Source of the DNA: an uncultured Prevotellaceae bacterium
GTDB lineage: Bacteria > Bacteroidota > Bacteroidia > Bacteroidales > Bacteroidaceae
DNA: 64,000 nt
Reading direction: 5' to 3'
Assembly: GCA_900318115.1 (NCBI GenBank)
Contig: ONJJ01000004.1
Location: 1-64,000, forward strand
Shown here: positions 56,650-64,000 of the stretch, piece by piece
How positions within the stretch are numbered: position 1 is the first letter of the stretch
Layout: every line of letters starts with the position of its first letter
Translations under genes and position numbers: made by a program
The notes under the pieces: generated by a model
Seen by the model: the letters and a program-made list of their open reading frames with translations, nothing else
What the model was told of the DNA's origin: nothing
Database searches by the model: none

Positions 56650-57561
56650 TCAGAAGAGAGGCGAGGGATACACGCCCTCGTCCACCAGCTGCTGGATGCG
56701 CTCCACGGTGCCGGGACGGTCGGCGGCATAGGTCACGCCGAACCACTTCGACGTCGTATCGAGCACCTTCACGGTGGCCGTGCCCTCGTTGATGAGCTTG
56801 TCCACCATCAGGGGGATGAAGAACTCAGCCTTCAGGTTCTCCATGTTCTTGGGATTGGAGAGGAACTCCTTGAAGTACTCCTCGCTGTACTTGAAGTAGT
56901 CGGGAGTGAAGCCCCACATGTTCATGCTCACGGGGACGTTCTCGCCGCCCACGGGCTTCCATTCGCCGTCTTCCTTGTAGCAGATCTCGCCGTCGATGCG
57001 CTCGATTTCGGTGCGCTCCACCACGTCGGTGAGGTTGCCCTGGGCATCCTTGCCGCATACGCCGCGGGCCACGCTGCCGTTCTCCGAGAGGGTGTTGCCC
57101 ACGCGGAAGCCCACCATGGCGTACTTACCCGTGCTGCCCTCGGGCAGCTCAGAGAGGAACTTGCCGATGGTCATGAAGGCGTCGCGGTTGTAGAAGTCGT
57201 CGCAGTTGATGACGCAGAAGGGCTCCTTGATGACGTCCTTGCCCATCAGCACGGCGTGGTTCGTGCCCCAGGGCTTCACACGTCCTTCGGGAACGCTGAA
57301 TCCTTCGGGCAGGTCGTCCAGGGCCTGGAAGCAGAGTTCGCAGGGGATGTGGCCCTCGTATTTCTTCAGTATCTGATTGCGGAACTGGTCTTCGAAGTCG
57401 CGGCGGATGACCCAGACGATCTTGCCGAAGCCAGCCTGGATGGCATCGTAGATGGAGTAGTCCATGATGGTTTCACCATTGGGGCCCAGCGCATCGAGCT
57501 GCTTCAGCCCACCGTAACGGCTGCCCATACCGGCAGCAAGGAGGAATAGAGTAGGTTTCAT
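56650..57561 (-). CDS. Sugar nucleotidyltransferase
   Basis: The 303-residue cytoplasmic protein has the nucleotide-binding signature LLAAGMGSRYGGLKQLDALG at residues 7-26, typical of GT-A-like sugar-1-phosphate nucleotidyltransferases. The metal-binding Asp pair is in FCVINCDDFYNRDAFM near 117-132. The region YEGHIPCELCFQALDDLPEG and the C-terminal about 60 residues do not match RmlA or GalU well. It may belong to the family often annotated as nucleotidyltransferase of unknown sugar specificity. The ATG at 57561 is preceded by a promoter box at 57603-57610. Confidence 0.85.
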   Translation of the reverse strand: MKPTLFLLAAGMGSRYGGLKQLDALGPNGETIMDYSIYDAIQAGFGKIVWVIRRDFEDQFRNQILKKYEGHIPCELCFQALDDLPEGFSVPEGRVKPWGTNHAVLMGKDVIKEPFCVINCDDFYNRDAFMTIGKFLSELPEGSTGKYAMVGFRVGNTLSENGSVARGVCGKDAQGNLTDVVERTEIERIDGEICYKEDGEWKPVGGENVPVSMNMWGFTPDYFKYSEEYFKEFLSNPKNMENLKAEFFIPLMVDKLINEGTATVKVLDTTSKWFGVTYAADRPGTVERIQQLVDEGVYPSPLF

Positions 57562-57602
57562 TTCTGGATTGTTTCTTGGGGTTATTTAGTTAATTCGTGC
57601 CG

Positions 57603-57610
57603 CAAAGTTA
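57603..57610 (-). promoter_or_regulatory. -7 box upstream of the nucleotidyltransferase gene
   Basis: The minus strand reads TAACTTTG at 57603-57610, about 40 bases before the ATG. The -33 element is weak. Confidence 0.5.
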
Positions 57611-57619
57611 CGTATTATT

Positions 57620-57915
57620 TTTCATTCGCGCACTATAAAAGGCACAAAAAATCACCTGCTGTGCATAAAAAGCATACTTTTCGGCATCCTTTCCGCTCAT
57701 AAAAGCCAAACGGCCCAATGAAGGGAAGCCTGTTAAGGAAGTCTGTTGCAAATCCTAATGGAGATAGCCGCGAGGAAGTGAGGAGAACGCTTCTCACGAA
57801 TAATCAGACATCATAACCTCACTCATGATATGCAAAGCGGTATCTTTGCAATGCAAAAGAACCATTGGCGGTCGGCAGAGGGGATGTTTTAGTCGGAAGT
57901 AGGCAGGTGCTCTAT
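57620..57915. other. Intergenic region without a recognisable gene
   Basis: I see no convincing gene between the nucleotidyltransferase promoter and the sulfatase stop codon at 57916. A plus-strand TATCTTTG at 57841-57848 lies within the imperfect palindrome GCAAAGCGGTATCTTTGC, but no plus-strand gene follows. It could be a decayed promoter, an antisense start into the sulfatase gene, or chance. Confidence 0.5.
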
Positions 57916-59544
57916 TTATTTCAGGGCTTCCTGCTGGCGGTTTTCTTGGTAGTGGTCGCCTACGAGCTGGAGGAAGCGGCGGCGGAATTTGCGGAGGAGA
58001 CGGGGATGGGTGGCGGTGATGTCGAGGTGCTGGGAGGGGTCTGCCTGGAGGTCGTAGAGGGTGTAGTCGGAGACTACTCCGAGCTCGTTGCCTGTGGCGT
58101 TGCGCCGGGCTCCTCGATAGGGAGGGATGAGGGCGTAGCGGCCGCATCGGTAGGCGAGTCGTCCGGCGGCCTCGACGATCATCTCGCGGCGCGCACGGCG
58201 GCTCTTGCCGAGGAAGGTGGAGAGGAGGTTCTCGGAGTCGAGTCCTGCGGGCACGGGCTGGCGGAGCATGGCGGCGAGGGAGGCGAGGAGGTCTTGCTGG
58301 GAGACGAGGGCGTCGGAGACGAGCGGGCGGATGTGGCCGCGCCAGTAGATGAAGAAAGGCACGCGCGTGCCGGCGTCGAAGAGGCTGTACTTGCCTCCGC
58401 GGAGGCCTCCCATGGGGTCGTGGAGGGGTGCGGATTCGCGGGCTCCGTCCTGGTAGCCGTCGTCGAGGACGGGTCCGTTGTCGGAGCTGAAGATGATGAT
58501 GGTGTTGTCGAGGAGTCCTTCGCGCTCGAGTTTCTGGATGAGCTGTCCCACGCACCAGTCTGCCTCGAGGATGACGTCGCCGCGCGGTCCGAGGGCTGTC
58601 CTGCCGGCGAAGCGCGGGTCAGGGACGCGTGGCACGTGGGGCTGGTGGAGTCCGTAGTAGAGGAAGAAGGGCTGGTGCTTGTTGGCGTCGATGAAGGCGT
58701 TGCAACGGTCGAGGAAATACTGCGCCATCTGGTCGTCCTGCCATCGTGCGGCGTGGCCTCCTCGCATGAATCCTATGCGTCCGATGCCGTTGATGACGGT
58801 GTTGTCGTGGCCGTGGGAGGAGGGCATGCGTACGAGCTCGGGATTGTCGCGCAGGGTGGGTTCTCCGGGGAAGTTGTGTTCGTAGCTGACTTCGATGGGG
58901 TCGTCGGGGTCGAGTCCTACGACGCGTCCGTTCTCGACATATACGGTGGGCACTCGGTCCACGGTGGCCGCGATGATGCACGAGTAGTCGAATCCTATCT
59001 CTCGCGCTCCGGGGCGGATGACGTCGTTCCAGTTGATCTTGCCGCGGCCCATGCCGAGGTGCCACTTGCCGACGGCGGCGGTGGCGTAGCCTGCGTGCTG
59101 GAACATGCGCGGGAGGGTGAACTGCTGTGGATCGACGATGAGTGGTGCGTCGCCAGGTAGGATGTGGGCGTCCTTGTTCTTCCAGGGGTACATGCCGGTG
59201 AAGAGTCCGTAGCGGCTGGGTGTGCTGGTGGCAGAGGTGGCGTGGCCGTCGGTGAAGCAAACGCCTCCGCGGGCGAGGCGGTCGATGTTGGGTGTGCGGA
59301 TGGTGGTCTGGCCGTAGGCGCTGACGTCGCCGTAGCCGAGGTCATCGGCGAGGATGAGTACGACGTTCGGGCGCTGGGAGTCCTGCGCGGCAGCGGCTGC
59401 GGCGGGGGAGGAGGGAGTTTCGCGCAAATATGCGCGACACCCAACCGAAGGTGAGAGGGGGCAGCCGGCGGCGAGTGCGAGTGCCGGGGGGCAGCCGGCG
59501 GCGAGTGCGAGTGCCGCGAGGGTCAATGTTTTCTGGTGTTCCAT
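57916..59544 (-). CDS. Ser-type sulfatase, probably exported
   Basis: The 542-residue sulfatase shows NVVLILADDLGYGDVSAYGQ (metal site) and the formylglycine motif region TSATSTPSRYGLFTGMYPW. The modified residue is Ser (S-T-P-S-R), so activation would need an anaerobic sulfatase-maturating enzyme. GKWHLGMG and FFLYYGLHQPHVP follow, and IIIFSSDNGPVLDDG holds later metal ligands. The N-terminus is odd: two copies of ALALAAGCP (30-base DNA repeat) precede element A (SVGCRAYLRET) and an Ala run before the catalytic domain starts near residue 55. It may still serve as a signal sequence. The gene overlaps the upstream sialidase-fold gene by 22 bases, suggesting translational coupling. Substrate is unknown. 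Confidence 0.88.
   Translation of the reverse strand: MEHQKTLTLAALALAAGCPPALALAAGCPLSPSVGCRAYLRETPSSPAAAAAAQDSQRPNVVLILADDLGYGDVSAYGQTTIRTPNIDRLARGGVCFTDGHATSATSTPSRYGLFTGMYPWKNKDAHILPGDAPLIVDPQQFTLPRMFQHAGYATAAVGKWHLGMGRGKINWNDVIRPGAREIGFDYSCIIAATVDRVPTVYVENGRVVGLDPDDPIEVSYEHNFPGEPTLRDNPELVRMPSSHGHDNTVINGIGRIGFMRGGHAARWQDDQMAQYFLDRCNAFIDANKHQPFFLYYGLHQPHVPRVPDPRFAGRTALGPRGDVILEADWCVGQLIQKLEREGLLDNTIIIFSSDNGPVLDDGYQDGARESAPLHDPMGGLRGGKYSLFDAGTRVPFFIYWRGHIRPLVSDALVSQQDLLASLAAMLRQPVPAGLDSENLLSTFLGKSRRARREMIVEAAGRLAYRCGRYALIPPYRGARRNATGNELGVVSDYTLYDLQADPSQHLDITATHPRLLRKFRRRFLQLVGDHYQENRQQEALK
59411..59450. repeat. Palindromic element A, copy 2 (inside the sulfatase gene)
   Basis: Forty bases matching 28507-28546 with two differences, including the palindrome CGCGCAAATATGCGCG at 59420-59435. 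On the minus strand it is read as PSVGCRAYLRETP, a different codon frame from the U32 copy. Confidence 0.85.
59461..59520. repeat. 30-base tandem duplication in the sulfatase N-terminus
   Basis: Two 30-base units (59461-59490, 59491-59520), both beginning GCAGCCGGCGGCGAGTGCGA and differing only in the last few bases, encode the doubled ALALAAGCP peptide. Confidence 0.88.
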
Positions 59545-61460
59545 AGTTTGTGGATTGTGCCGTCGGGGCGGCGGGTGATGACGATGCCTGCGGACAGGGA
59601 TACCACGGGTCGTCCGCTGAGGTCAAAGGACGTTGAGGATGCCTGGATGGGAGGATTGGAGGAGGAGCGGGATGGGTTGTTGAGGGATTTGTAGTCGTGG
59701 AGTGTGCCGGGGGACTTGACGTCGTGAATGCCGTCGGGCAGGGGCTGCAGGCGGAGTTCCATCCATGTCCATGGCCGCAGTTGGTCCACGTCGGGGATGG
59801 TCTCGTGGAGGACTGTGCCGTCGCGGTTGTCGGTGACGTCGATGGCGGCTGCCATGCGCGCTCCTATGGGTGGCTGCTGGCATCCGAGTGCGCTCCACGG
59901 TATGGCGGCCTCGATGACGTAGTTGGAGCTGAATGTTCCGGCGACGAAGTGGATGGCAAAGTCTTCTCCTGTGATGCGCCTCCATGCGCGGCTCTGTCCT
60001 CGCTGTGCGAGGTGGGTGCCAGCAGCCCGGAGTTGTAGTTTGTAGCTGGTGGGCTGCGGCGCTGTCTCGGTGGAGCCTTCGACGTCGAGGAGCAGGGTGA
60101 CGAGGTCGGGGTTGTTGTTGCCTGTGGCGAGGGTCTTGTCATAGACTCGCGCGAGAAAGTAAAGGGAGTCGAGGTCATAGGCGAAGTCGGCGATGACGCG
60201 TGTGCCGCAGTCGGTGCCGAGCAGGATCTGTGCGGCGTCGTTGCGGGTGTAGCCCTCGCCGTTGGTCAGTCGTCCGTCCACAGCGGGATGTCCGTAAGCA
60301 GCTTGCAGGAGTCGTGTGGGGTATCCCTTGATCATCTCTATCTTCCCGTTGATGCCCGACACGGCGACGACGACTCCTGTGTCGATGACAGCGAGTGAGT
60401 TCCAGAGTCCCTGGGGGTTGTGCTGCGCCTCGCCGAAGGGCGTGCTGACGGCGCGGAAGTCGCGTGCCTCGTCGTTGCCCACGGCCACTCGCATCTGTAT
60501 CTTGCCGTCGTTGCCGTAGGGCGACTGGTGGCTGATGACGGTCTCTCCTGTGGGCAGCTGTCGGAGGTAGGGTGCTCCTCCAGTGGCGACGGGGCAGAAG
60601 TCGAAGTTGAGCGAGCAGTCGCGGTTCTTGTCTGTGGCATTGACCCAGTAGTTCTGCCAGTTGTTCTGGAGTGTGGTGCGTACGGTGGTGGGGAGGAAGT
60701 CGTTGTATCCCCAACCGTTGTCCTCGATGGCGACAACTATCTCCTGGGTGCGCTGGAGGAGTATGGGCACGGGCATGCCGTCGCGGTAGCCTTTCCGGTA
60801 GCTTATTTTCTGTGCCTTGGTCCATGTCTGTCCGCCGTCGAAGCTGCGGCAGAGGGAAATCTGTTGGTCGCCGTTGGTGGTGTAGGGTCCTTCGTCGGCG
60901 AAGTAGAGGTGGAGTTCGCCGGAGGGCAGTTGCAGGAAGCTGGGTTCCCAGCAGCCGTCGTGGAAGGTGTAGCTGGCGTCGTTGACGAAGATCTCGTCGC
61001 TCCAGGAGCGCCCGTTGTCGGTGCTGCGCTTGCAGCGGATGCCGAAGCGGCGGTCCTCGGTGTAGGGCTCGGAGGGGCGTGGATTGTAGCCCACGACGAT
61101 GGTGCCGTCGTGGAGCTGGATGAGGTCGGGCACGCAGTTGGGGGTGTTGTTGGTGTTGGTGACGATGCGCTTGGCGGCGGTCCAGGTCTTGCCGAGGTTG
61201 GAGCTGAAGGCGATGTCGATGCCGCTGTGCTCGCAGGCGGCCATCAGGCGCCCGTCCTGCAGCTGGATGATGCGCGCGTAGCCGCCGCTGGCGAAGACGG
61301 TGCGCCGGGTGGTGGTGTCCCAGAAGATGCGGGGATAGGGATAGGGGGACACGGAGGCGGCGCGCAGGGGGAAGGAGGAGAAGAGGAAGAGGAGGAAGAA
61401 GAGGGGGAGGTGCCGCAATAAAATTGCGGCGGAAAAAACGGGACGGAGGGAGGTTTTCAT
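59523..61460 (-). CDS. Exported sialidase-fold glycoside hydrolase with CBM9-like domain and possible T9SS tail
   Basis: The 645-residue protein has a signal peptide whose codons are largely palindromic element B (VFSAAILLRHLP). A six-bladed beta-propeller follows, with three Asp boxes (SSNLGKTWT, STDNGRSWS, SFDGGQTWT). This is the fold of GH33 sialidases, but the FRIP-type arginine motif is not obvious, so another propeller hydrolase such as a GH93-like exo-enzyme is possible. From about residue 400 a CBM9-like beta-sandwich appears (DFAYDLDSLYFLARVYDKTL, NYVIEAAIPWSALG). The protein ends FDLSGRPVVSLSAGIVITRR with a short basic tail, resembling a T9SS sorting end. Its stop overlaps the sulfatase start by 22 bases. 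The pair may attack a sulfated glycan. Confidence 0.8.
   Translation of the reverse strand: MKTSLRPVFSAAILLRHLPLFFLLFLFSSFPLRAASVSPYPYPRIFWDTTTRRTVFASGGYARIIQLQDGRLMAACEHSGIDIAFSSNLGKTWTAAKRIVTNTNNTPNCVPDLIQLHDGTIVVGYNPRPSEPYTEDRRFGIRCKRSTDNGRSWSDEIFVNDASYTFHDGCWEPSFLQLPSGELHLYFADEGPYTTNGDQQISLCRSFDGGQTWTKAQKISYRKGYRDGMPVPILLQRTQEIVVAIEDNGWGYNDFLPTTVRTTLQNNWQNYWVNATDKNRDCSLNFDFCPVATGGAPYLRQLPTGETVISHQSPYGNDGKIQMRVAVGNDEARDFRAVSTPFGEAQHNPQGLWNSLAVIDTGVVVAVSGINGKIEMIKGYPTRLLQAAYGHPAVDGRLTNGEGYTRNDAAQILLGTDCGTRVIADFAYDLDSLYFLARVYDKTLATGNNNPDLVTLLLDVEGSTETAPQPTSYKLQLRAAGTHLAQRGQSRAWRRITGEDFAIHFVAGTFSSNYVIEAAIPWSALGCQQPPIGARMAAAIDVTDNRDGTVLHETIPDVDQLRPWTWMELRLQPLPDGIHDVKSPGTLHDYKSLNNPSRSSSNPPIQASSTSFDLSGRPVVSLSAGIVITRRPDGTIHKLWNTRKH
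61402..61449. repeat. Palindromic element B, copy 1 (encodes the sialidase-fold protein's signal peptide)
   Basis: The palindrome GCCGCAATAAAATTGCGGC (61412-61430) has 8-base arms and loop AAA, with flanks AGGGGGAGGT and GGAAAAAACGGGACGGAGG. It differs from 61521-61568 at one base in 48. On the minus strand it supplies residues about 5-20 of the protein. Confidence 0.88.
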
Positions 61461-61520
61461 AAATTTAGGGAATTAGGATTTTTAAAGTTCGAGGATTAAG
61501 AGGGAGGGGAAAGAAGCGGG

Positions 61521-61568
61521 AGGGGGAGGTGCCGCAATAAAATTGCGGCGAAAAAAACGGGACGGAGG
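61521..61568. repeat. Palindromic element B, copy 2 (intergenic)
   Basis: A 48-base near-identical direct copy of 61402-61449, 119 bases upstream of the coding copy in the transcription sense. Its palindrome is at 61531-61549. Confidence 0.9.
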
Positions 61569-61628
61569 AAGAGGGGGGACATAGGAGGGGACTTTTTAGG
61601 GGGGGATTTGAGGGAGAGAGAGGGCTGC

Positions 61629-61658
61629 AATCTTACAATCTTACAATCTTACAATTGG
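61629..61658. repeat. 30-base GTAAGATT repeat, copy 2 (inverted)
   Basis: An exact inverted copy of 53914-53943. On the minus strand it begins 5 bases after the stop codon of the Omp85-like gene, the same position relative to a stop codon as copy 1. Confidence 0.88.
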
Positions 61659-61663
61659 TTTTT

Positions 61664-64000
61664 TCAGAAGGGATAGCCTACGGCGAGGTGGAATCCTACG
61701 GAGTCCCAGAAGCGGCGGAGGTTGTAGTATCCGCTGCGTCCGGTGTCGTAGGGAGCGTGGATGCCGATGCCGACGTCGAATCGGAGGACGAGGAAGTCGA
61801 GGTCATAGCGGAGTCCGGCACCTGTTCCAAGCGCTATGTCGCGGAAGAAGTGGCTGGCATCGATGGCGGCGCCGGGGCGGTCGGCATCGGGCTGCATGAG
61901 CCATACGTTGCCGGCATCGAGGAAGACGGCTCCGGAGAGGGCTCCGACGACGGGGAAACGGTACTCGGCATTGAGTTCGAGCTTGAGGTTGCCGACCTGG
62001 TCCACGTAGCTCCATCCGGAAGCCGAGGGGTGGTAGCGTCCGGGACCAATGGTGCGTACGCCGAAGGCTCGGATGCTGTTGGCTCCGCCGACGTTGAAGA
62101 GGTCGGTGTAGGGTGCCATGGTGCTGTTGCCGTAGCTCCACACGGCTCCGAGGAATGCGCGGGCAGCGATGGCGGTGCGGGCCGTCACGGGAAAGGTCTC
62201 GCGCCACTCGGCGGTGAGCTTGAGGAACTGGGCGTAGGGCACTCCGAGGAGGTTCTTGTTGCGCTCGCGCACGGGGCGCCCGCAGAGGCTGTAGATGGTG
62301 TTGGTGATGTTGCCTGCCTGCTTGGCGTTGAGGATTATGGCGCGGGAGTGGCCGTCGCGAGCGCGGGGAGCGTAGGTGAAGGTGTAGGACATGGAGGGCA
62401 CGAGCTGGTTGCGCATGCTGACGTAGAGCGCCTGGTTGGAATTCATGATGGAATCGAAGCGGGCAGAGCGGTGGGAGAGCATGTTGTAGTCCAGGCGCAG
62501 CGGCACGAACTCGTGCTTGATGTCGCGGCGTCGCTGGTAGGTGTAGGTGAGGCGTGCTCCGAAGCTGATGAGTTGGAAGTAGGAGGCGCGGTTCATCCAG
62601 TCGATGTCCAGCTTATAGACGGTGGAGGCCTGCGCGCGCCGGTTGAGTTTGCGTGCGAGTCCGAAGAACTTCAGGCGCGGATAGGTCAGCGTGAGCGACG
62701 AGCCCAGCTCGAAGGAGTTGAGCAGGCTGCGGTCGGTGTCCTCGGAGGGGATGCCCGTCTGCCACTCGTAGGAGCCATAGACCTTGAAGTTCAGGGTCTC
62801 GGCGCCTCGGAAGACGTTGCGCTTGGTCATCCCCCATCCTATTCCGGGTCCCAGCAGTCCGTTGGTCTTGTTGGTGAACTTGGCTTCGAGCTCGCTGTCG
62901 TAGGGCTTGTCGAGGACGGCGAAGATGTTGACGTCGAGGGTGTCACAGGCGGCGGTGGTATCGCGCGGTACGTAGTTCATCTGCACGTTGGAGAAGATGC
63001 CCATGCCGCCGACCTTGGTCTGAATGAGTTCGTGGATTCGCTGCCGGTAGAGCGCTCCGCGCTCGTAGAAGAGGTTATGGCGTATGGCTCCGTAGCGTAG
63101 GGGCGGCTTTTGGGTGTTGCCGTTCCAGCGGAGGATGTTTCCGTCGCGTGTGAGCATGCTGTCGGTGACGGCGAAGTCTCCCTGCGAGAGCACGGTGATG
63201 CTGGTTCGTCCCATGTAGTAGCGGTTGCGCTCCTGCGGCTTCATGTCGGGCCGTGGCCGCACCTGCAGGTGTGCGGTGAGTGGTTTCCGGAGCGTGTCGG
63301 CGCGGAAGGTGATGTGCTCTGGGCGATAGAAGTAGAATCCATTGTTGCGGAAGAGTGTGGAGAGTCGCCGTCGCTCGGCATCGAGCTGTATGGCCGTGAA
63401 GGGGTCGCCGGTGTGGAGTGTGCTCTCGTCAGCGGTGGCGCGTATGAGGCTGTCGGTTGTGTGTCCGAAGCGCTGATATTCGATATTTCCCAGTCGGTAG
63501 AGGGGTCCGGGGAAAACGGAGTATCCGATGCGCGCCTTCAGCGAGTCGCGCCGCTCGGGCTGCACCTCATATTCCACTCGTCCGTGGAAGAATCCGTAGT
63601 TGCGGAGGGTGTTGCGCGCAATTTGTGTGCGCAGGCGCGGATTGGCGGTGGAGATGGTGCGCGGGCGGGCGGCAAAGGAGTCGAACACCCATCGTCCGAA
63701 GCGTGTGGTGTCGTTGACGAAGCCGCTGTAGAACCACAATCCCACGGGGAAGGGCCACCGCGCCGAGGTGCTGCCGAAGACGCTGTTGTTGGGCGCGTAG
63801 GCGAGCGCGGCATTCACCTCCTCCTGCGCGGTGCGCATGGCGCCTTGGTAGATGGCTATTTCGCGGCGCAGGCTGTCGCGCTCCTGACGGCTGAGTTCGT
63901 GGTCCTTGGCGCGCTGGCTCATGTGGTGGATCAGGGTGGAGGCATCGACGTTGCCGCTGAGCAGTCCCTCGACGGTGTTGTAGGCATCGGCGATGGCTGT
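61664..64000 (-). CDS. Omp85-family outer-membrane protein, TamA/TamL-like (N-terminus beyond the window)
   Basis: The open frame continues without a stop to the window end, so the 5' end is missing; the ATG at 63922 is not the start. At least 778 residues are present. POTRA-like repeats appear first (NPRLRTQIARNTLRNYGFFH, SVFPGPLYRLGNIEYQRFGH, TLFRNNGFYFYRPEHI), then a 16-stranded-type barrel. The Omp85 barrel motifs FNVGGANSIRAFGVRTIGPG and FPVVGALSGAVFLDAGNVW lie near the end. The protein ends with the aromatic residue of GYPF, an outer-membrane insertion signal. In Bacteroidota, TamA-like lipoproteins (TamL) insert surface beta-barrel proteins together with TamB; that is the most likely role, with BamA the alternative. 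Confidence 0.85.
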   Translation of the reverse strand, partial: TAIADAYNTVEGLLSGNVDASTLIHHMSQRAKDHELSRQERDSLRREIAIYQGAMRTAQEEVNAALAYAPNNSVFGSTSARWPFPVGLWFYSGFVNDTTRFGRWVFDSFAARPRTISTANPRLRTQIARNTLRNYGFFHGRVEYEVQPERRDSLKARIGYSVFPGPLYRLGNIEYQRFGHTTDSLIRATADESTLHTGDPFTAIQLDAERRRLSTLFRNNGFYFYRPEHITFRADTLRKPLTAHLQVRPRPDMKPQERNRYYMGRTSITVLSQGDFAVTDSMLTRDGNILRWNGNTQKPPLRYGAIRHNLFYERGALYRQRIHELIQTKVGGMGIFSNVQMNYVPRDTTAACDTLDVNIFAVLDKPYDSELEAKFTNKTNGLLGPGIGWGMTKRNVFRGAETLNFKVYGSYEWQTGIPSEDTDRSLLNSFELGSSLTLTYPRLKFFGLARKLNRRAQASTVYKLDIDWMNRASYFQLISFGARLTYTYQRRRDIKHEFVPLRLDYNMLSHRSARFDSIMNSNQALYVSMRNQLVPSMSYTFTYAPRARDGHSRAIILNAKQAGNITNTIYSLCGRPVRERNKNLLGVPYAQFLKLTAEWRETFPVTARTAIAARAFLGAVWSYGNSTMAPYTDLFNVGGANSIRAFGVRTIGPGRYHPSASGWSYVDQVGNLKLELNAEYRFPVVGALSGAVFLDAGNVWLMQPDADRPGAAIDASHFFRDIALGTGAGLRYDLDFLVLRFDVGIGIHAPYDTGRSGYYNLRRFWDSVGFHLAVGYPF

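Noticed and set aside
61461-61663. Small gene or RNA between the sialidase-fold and Omp85-like genes
   Set aside because: The space holds element B copy 2, purine-rich simple sequence and the GTAAGATT repeat; no plausible frame or tRNA fold.
63920-63922. ATG at 63922 as the start of the Omp85-like gene
   Set aside because: The frame remains open and protein-like for 26 codons to the window end, so the gene is truncated by the window.

Overview
The window comes from a fairly GC-rich member of the Bacteroidota, most likely order Bacteroidales and Prevotellaceae-like (the family is inferred from gene content and repeat style, not proven). Supporting signs are the T9SS translocon SprA/Sov, promoters of the Bacteroidales type (TTTG, about 20 bases, TAnnTTTG), Bacteroidales-style lipoproteins, and the gene order guaB / two parvulins / OstA-like / small membrane protein / mutL. 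Nearly all genes look intact and chromosomal. I see no integrase, transposase, phage, CRISPR array, rRNA or tRNA.

Layout. Bases 1-606: repeats, then a promoter. 619-11199 (+): tandem-domain CE12 acetylesterase, ruvA, very long sprA. 11211-17571 (+): an 11-base tandem repeat, purB, an Rlu-type pseudouridine synthase with a repeat-rich tail, asnS, yifB/comM. 17800-21565 (+): Tat-exported Gfo/Idh/MocA oxidoreductase and a HEAT-DUF1080 protein, probably one glycoside-processing operon. 21666-24812 (-): putative surface protein and CCA-adding enzyme. 24919-25380 (+): small lipoprotein. 25381-26002: repeat-packed intergenic region. 26003-44072 (-): housekeeping block with an iron-type alcohol dehydrogenase, trpS, mutL, small membrane protein, OstA/LptA-like protein, two SurA-like isomerases, guaB, recQ, clpX, clpP, tig, lptB. 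44226-56417 (+): MlaE-MlaF lipid transporter parts, ABC-F ATPase, M13 peptidase, metA, a U32 protein fused to a zinc-ribbon membrane protein, MBOAT acyltransferase and its SGNH partner. 56650-64000 (-): sugar nucleotidyltransferase, Ser-type sulfatase, sialidase-fold hydrolase, and an Omp85/TamA-like protein cut by the window end.

How the genes work together. One theme is envelope biogenesis: SprA, SurA-type chaperones, OstA/LptA-like, LptB, MlaEF and Omp85. Another is extracellular glycan use: CE12 esterase, DUF1080 with Gfo/Idh/MocA, sialidase-fold protein with sulfatase. Two predicted exported proteins end in glycine-rich tails that could be T9SS sorting signals.

The most unusual signal is the repeat landscape. 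At least two families of short palindromic elements occur both between genes and inside reading frames. Their stem bases change in a compensatory way while loop and flanks stay similar. One copy encodes most of a signal peptide, another sits inside the U32 barrel, and another lies in the sulfatase N-terminus, read in a different frame from the U32 copy. Other short repeats also cluster in signal peptides and interdomain linkers. This resembles the Rickettsia palindromic elements that invade genes in frame, and it is the best candidate here for an under-described system. Separately, ruvA and yifB share a repeated leader motif.
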